DNA of 64,000 nucleotides from M3007 sp044226205. GTDB taxonomy: Bacteria; Bacteroidota; Bacteroidia; Chitinophagales; Saprospiraceae. This document shows positions 26,582-35,120 of this stretch, in pieces. Position numbers and translations under genes: made by a program. The stretch lies in NCBI GenBank assembly GCA_044226205.1, contig JBGAHL010000002.1, positions 372,001 through 436,000 on the forward strand. Reading direction: 5' to 3'. The notes under the pieces were generated by a model. That model was given only the letters and a program-made list of their open reading frames with translations. It ran no database searches and was not told the origin of the DNA. The stretch's first letter is position 1; every line of letters starts with the position of its first letter.

Positions 26582-27496
26582 ATGAAAACTAACCTGATTT
26601 CGGCGATAGCGGCCCTTTTGAGCATACCGCTGCTATCCCTTTCGCTCTCCGCACAAAATGCGGGCCCCCAGGCCGACAGCACCGGCTATCCCGGCGACGG
26701 ATTTAGCCTCGAAGCCGCCGTCGAGTTGTTCAAAAAAGCACAATCGCCCGAAGATTTTGAAAAACTCCTCAACAGTGAAGACAATGCCGTCAACAACCTC
26801 GACCTCAACGAAGATGGCGAGATCGATTACATCCGTGTGATCGACAACATGGACGGCGACGTACACGCCGTTGTTCTGCAAGTGCCTGTCAGCGAGACAG
26901 AATCGCAGGACATCGCCGTGATCGAGATTGAAAAAACGGGCCAGGAAGAAGCCACGCTGCAAATCATCGGCGACGAAGACGTGTATGGCAAACAGGTTAT
27001 TGTCGAACCTTTCGAGGAAGAAAAAACCAGCGAAGGCCGCAATGGGCCCGCGGTCGGCAGCCAGCCCGTGCGCATCGTCGTCAACGTATGGCTGTGGCCC
27101 TCGGTGCGTTTTGTCTATCGCCCGGGTTACGTGGTTTGGGTATCTCCCTGGCGCTGGCGCCTTTACCCGACCTGGTGGCGCCCCTGGCGTCCGCATCCCT
27201 GGGGCTGGTACCACGTCCGCGTAAGGCCTTATTATACCCGTTGCCACGTTGTTACGGTGCATCGCGTTACGCGCGCACACGCCGTGTATGCTCCCCGCCG
27301 TACGCACTCGACCGTGGTACACACCCGAACCGTAACGCACGGACCGCGCGGCGGCACCAAAACGAAAACCACAACAACCGTACGCGGCAAAAACGGCAAC
27401 GTGAAAGCCCAACGCAGCACAACTACCCGCAGCGGGCCGCATGGTCATGTAAAACAGCAAAAAACAACCACCAAAGTGCGGAGGGGAAGAAATTGA
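26582..27496 (+). CDS. Secreted acidic/basic two-part protein, unknown function
   Basis: Exported protein of 304 residues from ATG 26582 with a signal peptide ending SLSAQN. The N-terminal half (about 25-160) is acidic and contains a dockerin/EF-hand-like loop LDLNEDGEIDYIRVID, so calcium binding is plausible. A Trp/Pro/Arg-rich patch follows (WRWRLYPTWWRPWRPHPWGW, near 197-216). The last 90 residues are very basic and Thr/Arg/Lys-rich low complexity. This architecture recurs in Bacteroidota without a known role. It is monocistronic and meets the dapA operon convergently at a shared hairpin. Confidence 0.7.
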   Translation: MKTNLISAIAALLSIPLLSLSLSAQNAGPQADSTGYPGDGFSLEAAVELFKKAQSPEDFEKLLNSEDNAVNNLDLNEDGEIDYIRVIDNMDGDVHAVVLQVPVSETESQDIAVIEIEKTGQEEATLQIIGDEDVYGKQVIVEPFEEEKTSEGRNGPAVGSQPVRIVVNVWLWPSVRFVYRPGYVVWVSPWRWRLYPTWWRPWRPHPWGWYHVRVRPYYTRCHVVTVHRVTRAHAVYAPRRTHSTVVHTRTVTHGPRGGTKTKTTTTVRGKNGNVKAQRSTTTRSGPHGHVKQQKTTTKVRRGRN

Positions 27497-27520
27497 TTCC
27501 TCTTCCTGCCTCTGCGTAAC

Positions 27521-27554
27521 GAACGCCCCCTTGCCTCGCGGCAAGGGGGCGTTC
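27521..27554. terminator. Bidirectional terminator hairpin
   Basis: A perfect 15-bp GC-rich stem (27521-27535 and 27540-27554) with a 4-nt loop lies between two convergent genes. It has no long T-run, so it may act as a shared stop or as a protective hairpin for both mRNA ends. Confidence 0.7.
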
Positions 27555-27579
27555 GTCGTTATGCCCGGGTTTAAAAATT

Positions 27580-28470
27580 TTACCCCTTCCAGCGCTCGTA
27601 TTCTGCCATCATCAAATGCACGCCCTGTTCGCTCATCGGAACCAGGGGCAGGCGAACATCGCGGCTGCAAAGGCCCTGCAATTCCATGGCCGCTTTTACG
27701 CCCACGGGGTTGCCTTCAAGGAAAAGCAGTTTGTACAGTTCGAGCAGTTTGAAATTCAGGTTTTGCGCGGTAGGCATATCGTAGCGCAGGGCGGCGCGCA
27801 CCATATCGGTGAAAGGGCGCGGCAGCGAGTTGGCGATGACGGAAATGACCCCGTCGCCGCCGGCTGCAATAAGGGGCAGGGTGATAAAATCGTCGCCGCT
27901 GAGGACCAGAAAATCGGAAGGCCGGCCTTTCAGGATTTTCATCACCTGGTAAATATCGTCGCTGGCCTCTTTGACCCCGATAAACTTGTCGCTCGCATGG
28001 GCGAGCCGCAGGGTCGTTTCGGCGGTCATATTGGACGAAGTCCGGCTGGGCACATTGTAAATAATGATGGGCAGCGGAGACGCTTCGGCCAGGTCCATGT
28101 AGTGGTGAAAAATACCCTCCTGGCCGGGTTTGTTGTAGGCGGGGTTGCTCGACAGCAGGGCATCGATCCCTTCAAAGTTGAATTGACCGATTTTTTCCAC
28201 CATGGCTGCCGTGTTGTTGCCGCCAAACACACCGGCCACGAGCGGGAGCCGGCCGCGGTTGACTTTGATGGTAAAATCAAGAATTTCCCGATGCTCCTTG
28301 TCGGACGTTGTGACCGACTCCCCGGTGGTGCCGAGGCTGACCAGGAACTCAACGCCCCCGGCGATCACATGTTCGATAATGCGTTCGAGGCTTTCCCAGT
28401 CGATCGAACCGTTGCGGAAAGGCGTAACCAGGGCTACGCCGGTGCCTTTAAGGCGTTGTTGCAGGCTCAT
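27580..28470 (-). CDS. dapA: 4-hydroxy-tetrahydrodipicolinate synthase
   Basis: Class I aldolase (296 residues) that condenses pyruvate with aspartate semialdehyde on the lysine/diaminopimelate pathway. The Schiff-base Lys167 lies in FIGVKEASDD, catalytic Tyr138 in IIIYNVPSRT, and the Thr pair in SLGTTGES (T48/T49). The gene overlaps the end of the upstream DUF6913-like gene by 23 bp, so dapA is the last gene of the accA operon. That order is common in Bacteroidota. Confidence 0.96.
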   Translation of the reverse strand: MSLQQRLKGTGVALVTPFRNGSIDWESLERIIEHVIAGGVEFLVSLGTTGESVTTSDKEHREILDFTIKVNRGRLPLVAGVFGGNNTAAMVEKIGQFNFEGIDALLSSNPAYNKPGQEGIFHHYMDLAEASPLPIIIYNVPSRTSSNMTAETTLRLAHASDKFIGVKEASDDIYQVMKILKGRPSDFLVLSGDDFITLPLIAAGGDGVISVIANSLPRPFTDMVRAALRYDMPTAQNLNFKLLELYKLLFLEGNPVGVKAAMELQGLCSRDVRLPLVPMSEQGVHLMMAEYERWKG

Positions 28471-29002
28471 GTGTGGAGGTTAGGACAATTTTGTCAAGAT
28501 AGAGGTCGAGTTGTTCGACGAAGAAGCGCAGGCCCTTGTCGGCAGGCACTTCGAGCAGCATGTCGAAATCGTTGGGCAGTTCGGTGACGAACCCGATTTT
28601 CATGCCTGCGGGCGACTGCACCGCAGTCCAGGCCAGGGGCAGCAGTTCGGCCGGGTTAAAACTCAGCAGCAGATCGAAGGATTGGCGGCTGAATTCAAGC
28701 GCTTTTTCGCTTTTCGGCGTGCCATCCCACTGCATATCCTTTGCGGTGAAAAAAGGGAAGGCTGGTTCGCCCGCGATTTTGGCATCGCTGATGAACCCGA
28801 GCAGGCTTACTTTTTTACCTTTTTTTTCAAGATTTTTGGCAAAATCAAGGAGTTCCCGGCAGTTTCGTTCCTGATTTGCGTCGAACAGCAAACCAATGGA
28901 TCGGGCGCTGTCGAGGGTGTGAATACGGCGGCGGCGACTTTTTTCCGCTACCGAGCGGCGTAGTTTTTTTCGGGCAATTGCATTGCGAAGAGCTGCAAAC
29001 AT
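28448..29002 (-). CDS. DUF6913-like conserved protein
   Basis: Protein of 184 residues with no known activity. The N-terminus is highly basic (RNAIARKKLRRSVAEKSRRRR), followed by an alpha/beta segment (SIGLLFDANQERNCRELLDFAKNL then KVSLLGFISD). I recognise it as the Bacteroidota family DUF6913, typically encoded directly before dapA; the number is from memory. The basic start might bind nucleic acid or a membrane. It lies 65 bp after accA and overlaps dapA, so it is co-expressed with both. Confidence 0.65.
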   Translation of the reverse strand: MFAALRNAIARKKLRRSVAEKSRRRRIHTLDSARSIGLLFDANQERNCRELLDFAKNLEKKGKKVSLLGFISDAKIAGEPAFPFFTAKDMQWDGTPKSEKALEFSRQSFDLLLSFNPAELLPLAWTAVQSPAGMKIGFVTELPNDFDMLLEVPADKGLRFFVEQLDLYLDKIVLTSTHEPATTP

Positions 29003-29067
29003 GGCAATTGGTTAGCTGACTGCATGAAAGGAAAGGATTAAAACCGGGGGGGTATGATGCGGGGCGA

Positions 29068-30048
29068 TCAGGATTTGGCCGCTGCCGCGGGCCGCCGGGT
29101 ATAGTGACCCATACGGCTGTATTTGTTGATCCGGGCGGTGATGCGCTGGTCGGGTTCCTGGCCGGTTACCTGGCTTAATTGGCTCATAATGTGTTTTTTG
29201 AGCTCTTGCGCCATGGTTTCGGGCGCATTGTGGGCGCCGCCCAGCGGTTCGCGTACGATGCCGTCGATCAGGCCGAATTCGAGCATGTGTTCGGAATCCA
29301 GTTTGAGGGCTTCGGCGGCTTGCTCTTTGTAGTCCCAGGAGTGCCAGAGGATAGACGAGCAGGACTCCGGCGAAATGACCGAATACCAGGTGTATTCGAG
29401 CATAAACACGCGGTCGCCCAGGCCGATGCCCAGGGCGCCGCCCGAGGCGCCTTCGCCGATGATATAGCACAGGATGGGCACGCGGAGTTGGGCCATTTCG
29501 AACAGGTTGCGGGCGATAGCCTCGGCCTGGCCGCGCTGTTCGGCTTCGAGGCCGGGGAATGCACCCGGCGTATCGATGAGCGTAACCACAGGGAAGTTGA
29601 AGCGTTCGGCCATTTTCATGAGGCGGAGCGCTTTTCGATACCCTTCCGGGTTGGCCATCCCGAAGTTGCGATACTGGCGCATTTTGGTATTCACCCCTTT
29701 TTGGTGGCCGATCACCATGACGGTTTGGCCGTCGAAATTGGCCAGGCCGCCCACGATGGCGTGGTCGTCGCCTCCGCAGCGGTCGCCGTGGAGTTCGATA
29801 AACTTGTCGCACATGGTGGTGAGGTAGAACAGCGTGTAGGGGCGTTCGGGGTGGCGGGAGAGCTGGACTTTTTGCCAGCCGCTGAGGCTGGCATAGATTT
29901 CCTTGCGTTTGGTCTCGATCTTGGTTTCGAGTTCACGCACCATATCGGTGACGTCTACTTCGCCTTTTTCCCCTACTTCTTTCAGTTTTTCCAACTGCTC
30001 GTAAAGGGCTTCCAGCGGTTTTTCGAAATCCATGAAGGTCATAGCCAT
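29068..30048 (-). CDS. accA: Acetyl-CoA carboxylase carboxyltransferase subunit alpha
   Basis: Alpha subunit (326 residues) of the carboxyltransferase that makes malonyl-CoA for fatty acid synthesis. The hallmark segments are present: LSRHPERPYTLFYL near the N-terminus, GDRCGGDDHAIVGGLA, IDTPGAFPGLEAEQRGQAEAI and GEGASGGALGIG for the oxyanion loops. The C-terminal tail is Arg/Ala-rich. It heads the operon accA-DUF6913-dapA. The usual partner accD is elsewhere. ATG 30042 is an equally possible start. Confidence 0.96.
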   Translation of the reverse strand: MAMTFMDFEKPLEALYEQLEKLKEVGEKGEVDVTDMVRELETKIETKRKEIYASLSGWQKVQLSRHPERPYTLFYLTTMCDKFIELHGDRCGGDDHAIVGGLANFDGQTVMVIGHQKGVNTKMRQYRNFGMANPEGYRKALRLMKMAERFNFPVVTLIDTPGAFPGLEAEQRGQAEAIARNLFEMAQLRVPILCYIIGEGASGGALGIGLGDRVFMLEYTWYSVISPESCSSILWHSWDYKEQAAEALKLDSEHMLEFGLIDGIVREPLGGAHNAPETMAQELKKHIMSQLSQVTGQEPDQRITARINKYSRMGHYTRRPAAAAKS

Positions 30049-30202
30049 GACGAAACGTTGTGAGAGTGGTGGTGGTTTTTTCGGCGCAAGCGGTACTGCC
30101 GGAAAGCAATGGCAGCAGCCGGGCGAAGGTACGGCGCTGCGCAGGATTTTTCACTGCATGCGGGGCATCGCAAACTTTTTGCAAACTTTTTTACGAGGAG
30201 GG

Positions 30203-30234
30203 TTGCACGGGAGAAATGTTTGCCGTTATCTTTG
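30203..30234 (+). promoter_or_regulatory. Promoter of tRNA-Asp
   Basis: -33 TTG at 30203-30205, 21-nt spacer, -7 TATCTTTG at 30227-30234; the tRNA begins 24 bp further on. Confidence 0.6.
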
Positions 30235-30257
30235 CCCCGCTTTTGAAAGAAAGTAAC

Positions 30258-30331
30258 GGATTGGTAGTTCAGTCGGTTAGAATGCCGCCCTGTCACGGCG
30301 GAGGTCGCGGGTTCGAGTCCCGTCCAGTCCG
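30258..30331 (+). tRNA. tRNA-Asp (GTC)
   Basis: A complete cloverleaf of 74 nt. The acceptor stem GGATTGG/CCAGTCC (30258-30264, 30324-30330) has one G-U pair. The anticodon stem CCGCC/GGCGG carries loop CTGTCAC with anticodon GTC at 30292-30294. The T-arm has GTTCGAGTC and the discriminator is G30331. CCA is not encoded. A terminator follows directly. Confidence 0.97.
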
Positions 30332-30339
30332 CAACTACG

Positions 30340-30385
30340 AAGGCTAATGAGTTGATTATCAACTTGTTAGCCTTTTTTATTTTTG
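30340..30385 (+). terminator. Terminator of tRNA-Asp
   Basis: 16-bp arms starting AAGGCTAA (30340-30355 and 30359-30374) with two mismatches are followed by a T-rich tract. Confidence 0.85.
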
Positions 30386-30441
30386 ATTTGGGTATGGATT
30401 TGGGTACGGTAGTGCATTAATCACTGCTTTGATTTGGTTGC

Positions 30442-30740
30442 ATGGTGTTCGATGAATTGAAGAAAGCCGTGGCGACTTATGCCGTTCGAGTAGCGGAAAA
30501 GAAGTGAGGCTTCAACCTAAAAGCCGGGGTGCTGCAAAACGTACTGTTCGACAACGCGGTGGGGAGCGTCGCCGCGAAGTGCTTGTGGCTGCGGTGGACA
30601 AATTAAACGGGAAATTCGGCAGAAATTCAGTTGGCTTCGGGAGGGCCTTGCCGGGCAAGGGTAGCGGTTGGCGGGTGAAATCTGAACATCGTTCGCCATG
30701 TTTTACGACCCAGTTGGCCGATTTGCTTAAAGTGCATTAA
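30442..30740 (+). pseudogene. umuC: umuC (DNA polymerase V subunit) remnant
   Basis: A decayed Y-family polymerase gene reduced to fragments of its last third. 30442-30504 encodes FDELKKAVATYAVRVAEK, like the UmuC segment before the little-finger domain. A stop codon follows. In the same frame LKAGVLQNVLFDN resembles the stretch near the UmuC KAGV motif, then a frameshift gives REVLVAAVDKLNGKFGRNSV and the terminal SEHRSPCFTTQLADLL, matching the UmuC C-terminus (SPRYTT...ELL). The catalytic palm and fingers are gone. It sits between tRNA-Asp and the end of the pentapeptide gene, which it overlaps by 4 bp. Confidence 0.75.
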
Positions 30741-32101
30741 CGGATGGGTACATGTCTTCTGCGTAGCATGTGAAACTTCAAGTGCTCCATTCCTTTGGGT
30801 TCTTCAAATAATTGTGGGTGCGATTTTAGAAGAATGGCTTTGATGGAATCATTGATTCCATTACATTCATAAAGCGATAAAGACTCAGATGCTTGTCTAA
30901 CACTAAAATTTACAGATTTCAAATCCGCACCGCTCAAATCCGCACCGCTTAAATTTGCGTCTCCCAAAAACGTCCCAATCAAAGACGCTAGTTTTGAATG
31001 AAACCTGTCCCAATCCGCCATTCTCAAATTATGCTCCCTTAAATCTAGATTCCTCAAATCAAACTTTCTCAAATCATGCTCGCTCAAATCCAACTTCCTC
31101 AAATCCAACTCCTTTAAATAAGCCTCGCTCAAATCCGCCTCGCTCAAATCCGCCTCGCTCAAATCTGCTCCGCTTAAATACACCCTGCTCAAATTTGCAC
31201 TGTTCAAATCTGCCTTATGCAAATTTGCCAAAATAAAAAGCGCTCCACTCAAATTTGCCCTGCGCAAATCCGCTCCACGCAAATCCGTTCCGCTCAAATC
31301 TGCTCCACGCAAATCCGTTCCGCTCAAATCTGCTCCACGCAAATCCGTTCCGCTCAAATCTGCCCCATGCAAATCCGCCCCATTCAAATCCGCTCCGCTC
31401 AAATACACCTCCCTCAAAACTGCATTATTAAGGTCAGCCTGTTGAAAAGTCGAAGATTTATAAATTTTGTTAAAGCAGGAAGTGTCCAACGGCAATAGCG
31501 TTAGAGTAATTAACAATTGTCCCCGTTCTGGACTTAATTGTTCATTAATAAGACTGTCTTCCTCTAAATATCGGTATGGTTTAAAAGAATGGCTTAAAGC
31601 GACAATTTGACCAATAAGGGAGGGGCTAAGGTTAAATCGGGTTTTATCACGGGCTTGTTTGGAAAGCCCCGCCTGCTGTAACTCAATCTCCTTATCCACT
31701 TTGTCCATAATGTTACTCATTAGCATCACCAAAGCACCACGGCGGTCAGCCTCTTCGAGTGACATTTGGTGTTGAATAAGAGTGTTTTGATTTGTCATGA
31801 GGGCATTTTGGCTTCCCAATAGTACATTTTGGGTATCTAATAAGTCATTCTGATTCACAAGCAACCACGTCCCAACGCAGGCTACAATGAAAGTTAATGT
31901 GAATTGCCAATGTGCGCGAATACCAGAATAAACGGCTCCTAATCGAGTGTTTGCACGGAATGTAGAAGGAGCAGGTTGCTCTTTTAGTGGTATTTCCTCA
32001 TGGTCCTCCGCTTGAAGGGGGGCTTGCGGAAGATTGGCTGACTTGGTTTTGCCAGCTTTAGCCTTTCTGGATTTTGGTTTAGCAGATTCAGACATGGTCA
32101 A
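30737..32101 (-). CDS. Membrane-anchored pentapeptide-repeat protein
   Basis: Protein of 454 residues. The basic N-terminus (Lys-rich, 1-25) is cytoplasmic, followed by one membrane helix (about 66-82). A heptad-like stretch with repeated QNxLL (83-115) suggests a coiled coil. A helical region follows, then about 35 pentapeptide repeats of A(D/N)LSG type (about 220-405), which fold as a right-handed beta-helix. The 15-nt codon periodicity is visible in the DNA. It lies 20 bp downstream of the MmeI-type RM gene on the same strand, so it is co-transcribed. Some pentapeptide proteins mimic DNA, which would fit a role near a DNA-modifying enzyme; that is speculation. GC content is below the window average. 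Confidence 0.85.
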   Translation of the reverse strand: MTMSESAKPKSRKAKAGKTKSANLPQAPLQAEDHEEIPLKEQPAPSTFRANTRLGAVYSGIRAHWQFTLTFIVACVGTWLLVNQNDLLDTQNVLLGSQNALMTNQNTLIQHQMSLEEADRRGALVMLMSNIMDKVDKEIELQQAGLSKQARDKTRFNLSPSLIGQIVALSHSFKPYRYLEEDSLINEQLSPERGQLLITLTLLPLDTSCFNKIYKSSTFQQADLNNAVLREVYLSGADLNGADLHGADLSGTDLRGADLSGTDLRGADLSGTDLRGADLRRANLSGALFILANLHKADLNSANLSRVYLSGADLSEADLSEADLSEAYLKELDLRKLDLSEHDLRKFDLRNLDLREHNLRMADWDRFHSKLASLIGTFLGDANLSGADLSGADLKSVNFSVRQASESLSLYECNGINDSIKAILLKSHPQLFEEPKGMEHLKFHMLRRRHVPIR

Positions 32102-32121
32102 TGCTACTTTTAGGGTGTAAA

Positions 32122-34857
32122 TTATTTCCGCTTCTTTCCTTCCCTTCTAAACATCGGCGCACTCAGCTGCTCATACAACCCAAACAAAAACTCAATCCGC
32201 GCCAACTCACTCCCAAACGGCTGCGGCCGATAGCACAAATCCACAGCCTTGTCGAGCGCCGCGTGTGCGCGCACCAGGTCGGGCGGCATGGTCACAGGGT
32301 CGTAAAGATCGGCCAGGCTGCTGCCGGGATATTTGGCGCGGGTGTCGAGCACAGTTTGGGCGGCTTCCTCTACTTTATTTTTTTGGGCGGCGGTAGGGTA
32401 AGGGGGGAAAGGGAAGTTGTTGTAAACAATGTCTTTTGAGTAACGGTAATCGCTTTTAAGTCGCCCGCAAGTGTATTTTACCCATGCCATGTGCATTGAG
32501 GAAGTTAAAATACCAAACAAGTAAAATGAGGCGTTCGGGATACCATATGCTTGATCTCCTAAGATTACTTCTTTACTTACAAAACCAAATGGGATGTAAT
32601 TTCTTCGCTCGGATGAAACACGGGGAATTACAACGTAGTCAGTTTCAGGCTGCCTAATGTCCCCAAAAAGTGTGGGTGTTTTTGCTTTGCTTCTAACTGA
32701 ATATCCGGCGTTTTCGTTGGAACGAAACTCAAAAACCCTTTTTACAACCTCACTAAGTATTTTACTCTTTCTTATTACTGCGGGTTCAATGTTTTTGAGC
32801 CAGAAGCATTTCCTCCAATTGTTATTGATAAACTCAGTGGAGCCAATGTAACTTCTTACATATTCTAAGATTTCAGGTTCTTGCTTTTCAATTATTTTCA
32901 ATAGTTCTGGCTCAATGAAAAAATGGCCCCCATCATAAGCAATTGAGCCTCTTATTACTTTTGGTACATTAGATATTGGGTCTTGCCGACGTGAAATCAA
33001 TACGTCATTACCATCAACCAAGTACGGATTTATATTTGTTACTGGAATTTCTTGTGGCTCTTTGCTAACTCCCTCGTAGTCAAAGAGTCTTTTTTGGCCA
33101 ATGTCAAAACTGGCAAAGCCCACAATAACACAATGTACAGCGGCAACCCCCTTTGCCTCATTACTCCATTTGAAAGTACGATGGGCAAAGTGAATTTTTA
33201 TCCCTATTGTCATTAGATTATTCCAAAGAAGCCCCACTTGCTCGCCTTGCGTTATGGAATTTGTGGAGACAAACGCGACCTTGATTTGGGTTTCTCTGAT
33301 GAACTCGGCAGATTTCAAATACCAGGCGGCAACGTAGTCGAGCAGCCCAATCCCGTCTAGCCCCGGACTTACTGCAATCATATCGGCGCGTTGGCTTTCA
33401 TCCATGAATTTTGCCCCTATAAACGGCGGATTCCCCAAAATATAACTCAACTGCTCCTTTGGCACAACCTCTGCCCAATCCAACCGCAACGCATTCCCGT
33501 GAACGATTTTCGCAGCTTTGGTGAGCGGCAAACGAACGAAATACTGCCCAAATTCCTCCGAAACTTTCATGTTCATTTGGTGGTCGATCAGCCACATAGC
33601 GACCTCTGCAATTCGGGCAGGAAATTCATCGTATTCGATACCCGCAAACTGGTCTACATCTACCCGGATAATCTCCCGCACATCAAGAAAGCCTTGCCCG
33701 CTTTTGTTCAGTTCGCGCAAGATCAAAATTTCCAGTTCGCGCAATTCCCGGTAGGAAATGATGAGGAAGTTGCCGCAACCGCAGGCAGGGTCGAGAAAAT
33801 GCAACTTTGAAATTTTGACGTGCAACTCGTTCAGGCGGTTTCGGTTGCCCTTTGCTTTTTCAAACTCGCTGTACAGCTCATCGAGGAACAAGGGCCGGAT
33901 AACCTTTTGGATATTCTTTTCCGACGTGTAGTGCGCCCCCAAATTGCGGCGCTCTTTGGGGTTCATTACAGCCTGAAACATCGAGCCGAAAATAGCGGGC
34001 GAAATCTTGCCCCAATCCAGGCCGCAAGCCTCGATGAGCATTTCCCGCATTTTGCTGTCGAAAGCGGCCGGGGGCAAGTTTTCTTCGAATAAACGGCCGT
34101 TGACATACGGGAAGGCTGCCAGGTGTTCATCCAGATTTTTCAGCCGCGTTTCCTTTGGCGTGTTCAGCGTGTGGAAGATCAGCGAAAGGTGGGCGGCAAG
34201 GTCGCTGCCGTCGGGTTTGGTTTTCAGGTCGAGGTATTCCCAAAAAGTACCTTTTTCAAAAATTCCGGTGTCGTCGGCAAACAGGCAGAACAGCAGGCGA
34301 ACCAGGTACACTTCCAGGGCGTGGCCGGTGTAGCCGACTTCCTCCAGCCGGTCGTGCAACTTGCCCATCAACTCGGCCGCTTTGATGTTAACCGGGTCTT
34401 CCTCTTTGTAGGTTCGCTTTTCATACCCGGCAATGAAGCCGAACAAATGCACCTGATTGGGCAGATCGGAAAGGGCAAATTCGGCCGACGTGCCGGCGTC
34501 GAGGTCGTGCAACCGGAAGCGGTCAAAGTCCGAAACGAGTATGTATTTGGGTAGTTCGTGTTCTTTCAGGCCGGGGAAGTAGTCTTTGGCCTGTTGAAAA
34601 GCCCGGTCGAGGTCTTTGCCCCTCGATTTGTGTTCTACGAGAACAACCCCCTTCCAAAGCAGATCAATAAAGCCCTGCTTTTGGTCGGCCTTACGGACGG
34701 CCGTCTCAAACGTGGCCACCCGGCGGCGGGAGATGCCGAACACATTAAAAAAGTCATCCCAAAAGGATTTGGCCTCGGCATCTTCGCTGCTTTCGTTTTC
34801 CCATTCTTTTGCGAAGGCAAGGGCGCGTGATTTGATTTCATTCCAACTCAGGGGCAT
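32122..34857 (-). CDS. MmeI-type (Type IIL) restriction-modification enzyme
   Basis: Single-chain restriction endonuclease and adenine methyltransferase of 911 residues. The N-terminal nuclease has D65-x9-E75-x-K77 (FIDLLWKGVVLVEHKS), the exact spacing described for MmeI. A helical connector follows, then a gamma-class methyltransferase: SAM motif I FLDPACGCGNFL (354-365) and catalytic motif IV NPPF (476-479). The target-recognition and C-terminal regions (about 590-880) determine the recognised sequence, which cannot be read off. One methylated strand per site is expected to protect the host, so no separate methylase is needed. It leads an operon with the pentapeptide-repeat protein. Confidence 0.93.
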   Translation of the reverse strand: MPLSWNEIKSRALAFAKEWENESSEDAEAKSFWDDFFNVFGISRRRVATFETAVRKADQKQGFIDLLWKGVVLVEHKSRGKDLDRAFQQAKDYFPGLKEHELPKYILVSDFDRFRLHDLDAGTSAEFALSDLPNQVHLFGFIAGYEKRTYKEEDPVNIKAAELMGKLHDRLEEVGYTGHALEVYLVRLLFCLFADDTGIFEKGTFWEYLDLKTKPDGSDLAAHLSLIFHTLNTPKETRLKNLDEHLAAFPYVNGRLFEENLPPAAFDSKMREMLIEACGLDWGKISPAIFGSMFQAVMNPKERRNLGAHYTSEKNIQKVIRPLFLDELYSEFEKAKGNRNRLNELHVKISKLHFLDPACGCGNFLIISYRELRELEILILRELNKSGQGFLDVREIIRVDVDQFAGIEYDEFPARIAEVAMWLIDHQMNMKVSEEFGQYFVRLPLTKAAKIVHGNALRLDWAEVVPKEQLSYILGNPPFIGAKFMDESQRADMIAVSPGLDGIGLLDYVAAWYLKSAEFIRETQIKVAFVSTNSITQGEQVGLLWNNLMTIGIKIHFAHRTFKWSNEAKGVAAVHCVIVGFASFDIGQKRLFDYEGVSKEPQEIPVTNINPYLVDGNDVLISRRQDPISNVPKVIRGSIAYDGGHFFIEPELLKIIEKQEPEILEYVRSYIGSTEFINNNWRKCFWLKNIEPAVIRKSKILSEVVKRVFEFRSNENAGYSVRSKAKTPTLFGDIRQPETDYVVIPRVSSERRNYIPFGFVSKEVILGDQAYGIPNASFYLFGILTSSMHMAWVKYTCGRLKSDYRYSKDIVYNNFPFPPYPTAAQKNKVEEAAQTVLDTRAKYPGSSLADLYDPVTMPPDLVRAHAALDKAVDLCYRPQPFGSELARIEFLFGLYEQLSAPMFRREGKKRK

Positions 34858-34878
34858 AAATGCGGCGTGTTAGGTTAT

Positions 34879-34904
34879 ATGAAAGCTAATGTATTTGCTT
34901 TCAT
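34879..34904. promoter_or_regulatory. Inverted repeat upstream of the RM gene
   Basis: Perfect 8-bp arms ATGAAAGC and GCTTTCAT flank a 10-nt AT-rich spacer, 22 bp before the RM start. It could be an operator that delays nuclease expression; no controller gene is seen nearby. Confidence 0.35.
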
Positions 34905-35120
34905 CTTTTTGTCAAACCCTAACCATATTTGGCTCGGCGCTCCCAATACTCTCTTTCCACCTTTATACTCGAAGCATAGAAGTTCCCCATTTTTCGCCGG
35001 GTGATCCCAGGTGACCGATCTTTTTAAGCGCTGGGGCGTTCTACCCGCCCGCCCCCCTTCGCCTTCCATTTGGCCATTCCTCAATAATCCGCCATCTTGC
35101 CGCATCAAAATTACCCTCCC

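Noticed and set aside
30955..31420. Regular 15-nt periodic sequence that at first looks like a minisatellite or CRISPR-like array
   Set aside because: The period is five codons and encodes pentapeptide repeats in one intact frame; there are no conserved repeats with unique spacers.
30331..35120. Search for a second copy of the tRNA-Asp 3' end as an attachment site
   Set aside because: No repeat of the T-arm/acceptor sequence was seen up to the sortilin-like gene, so no att site is called.
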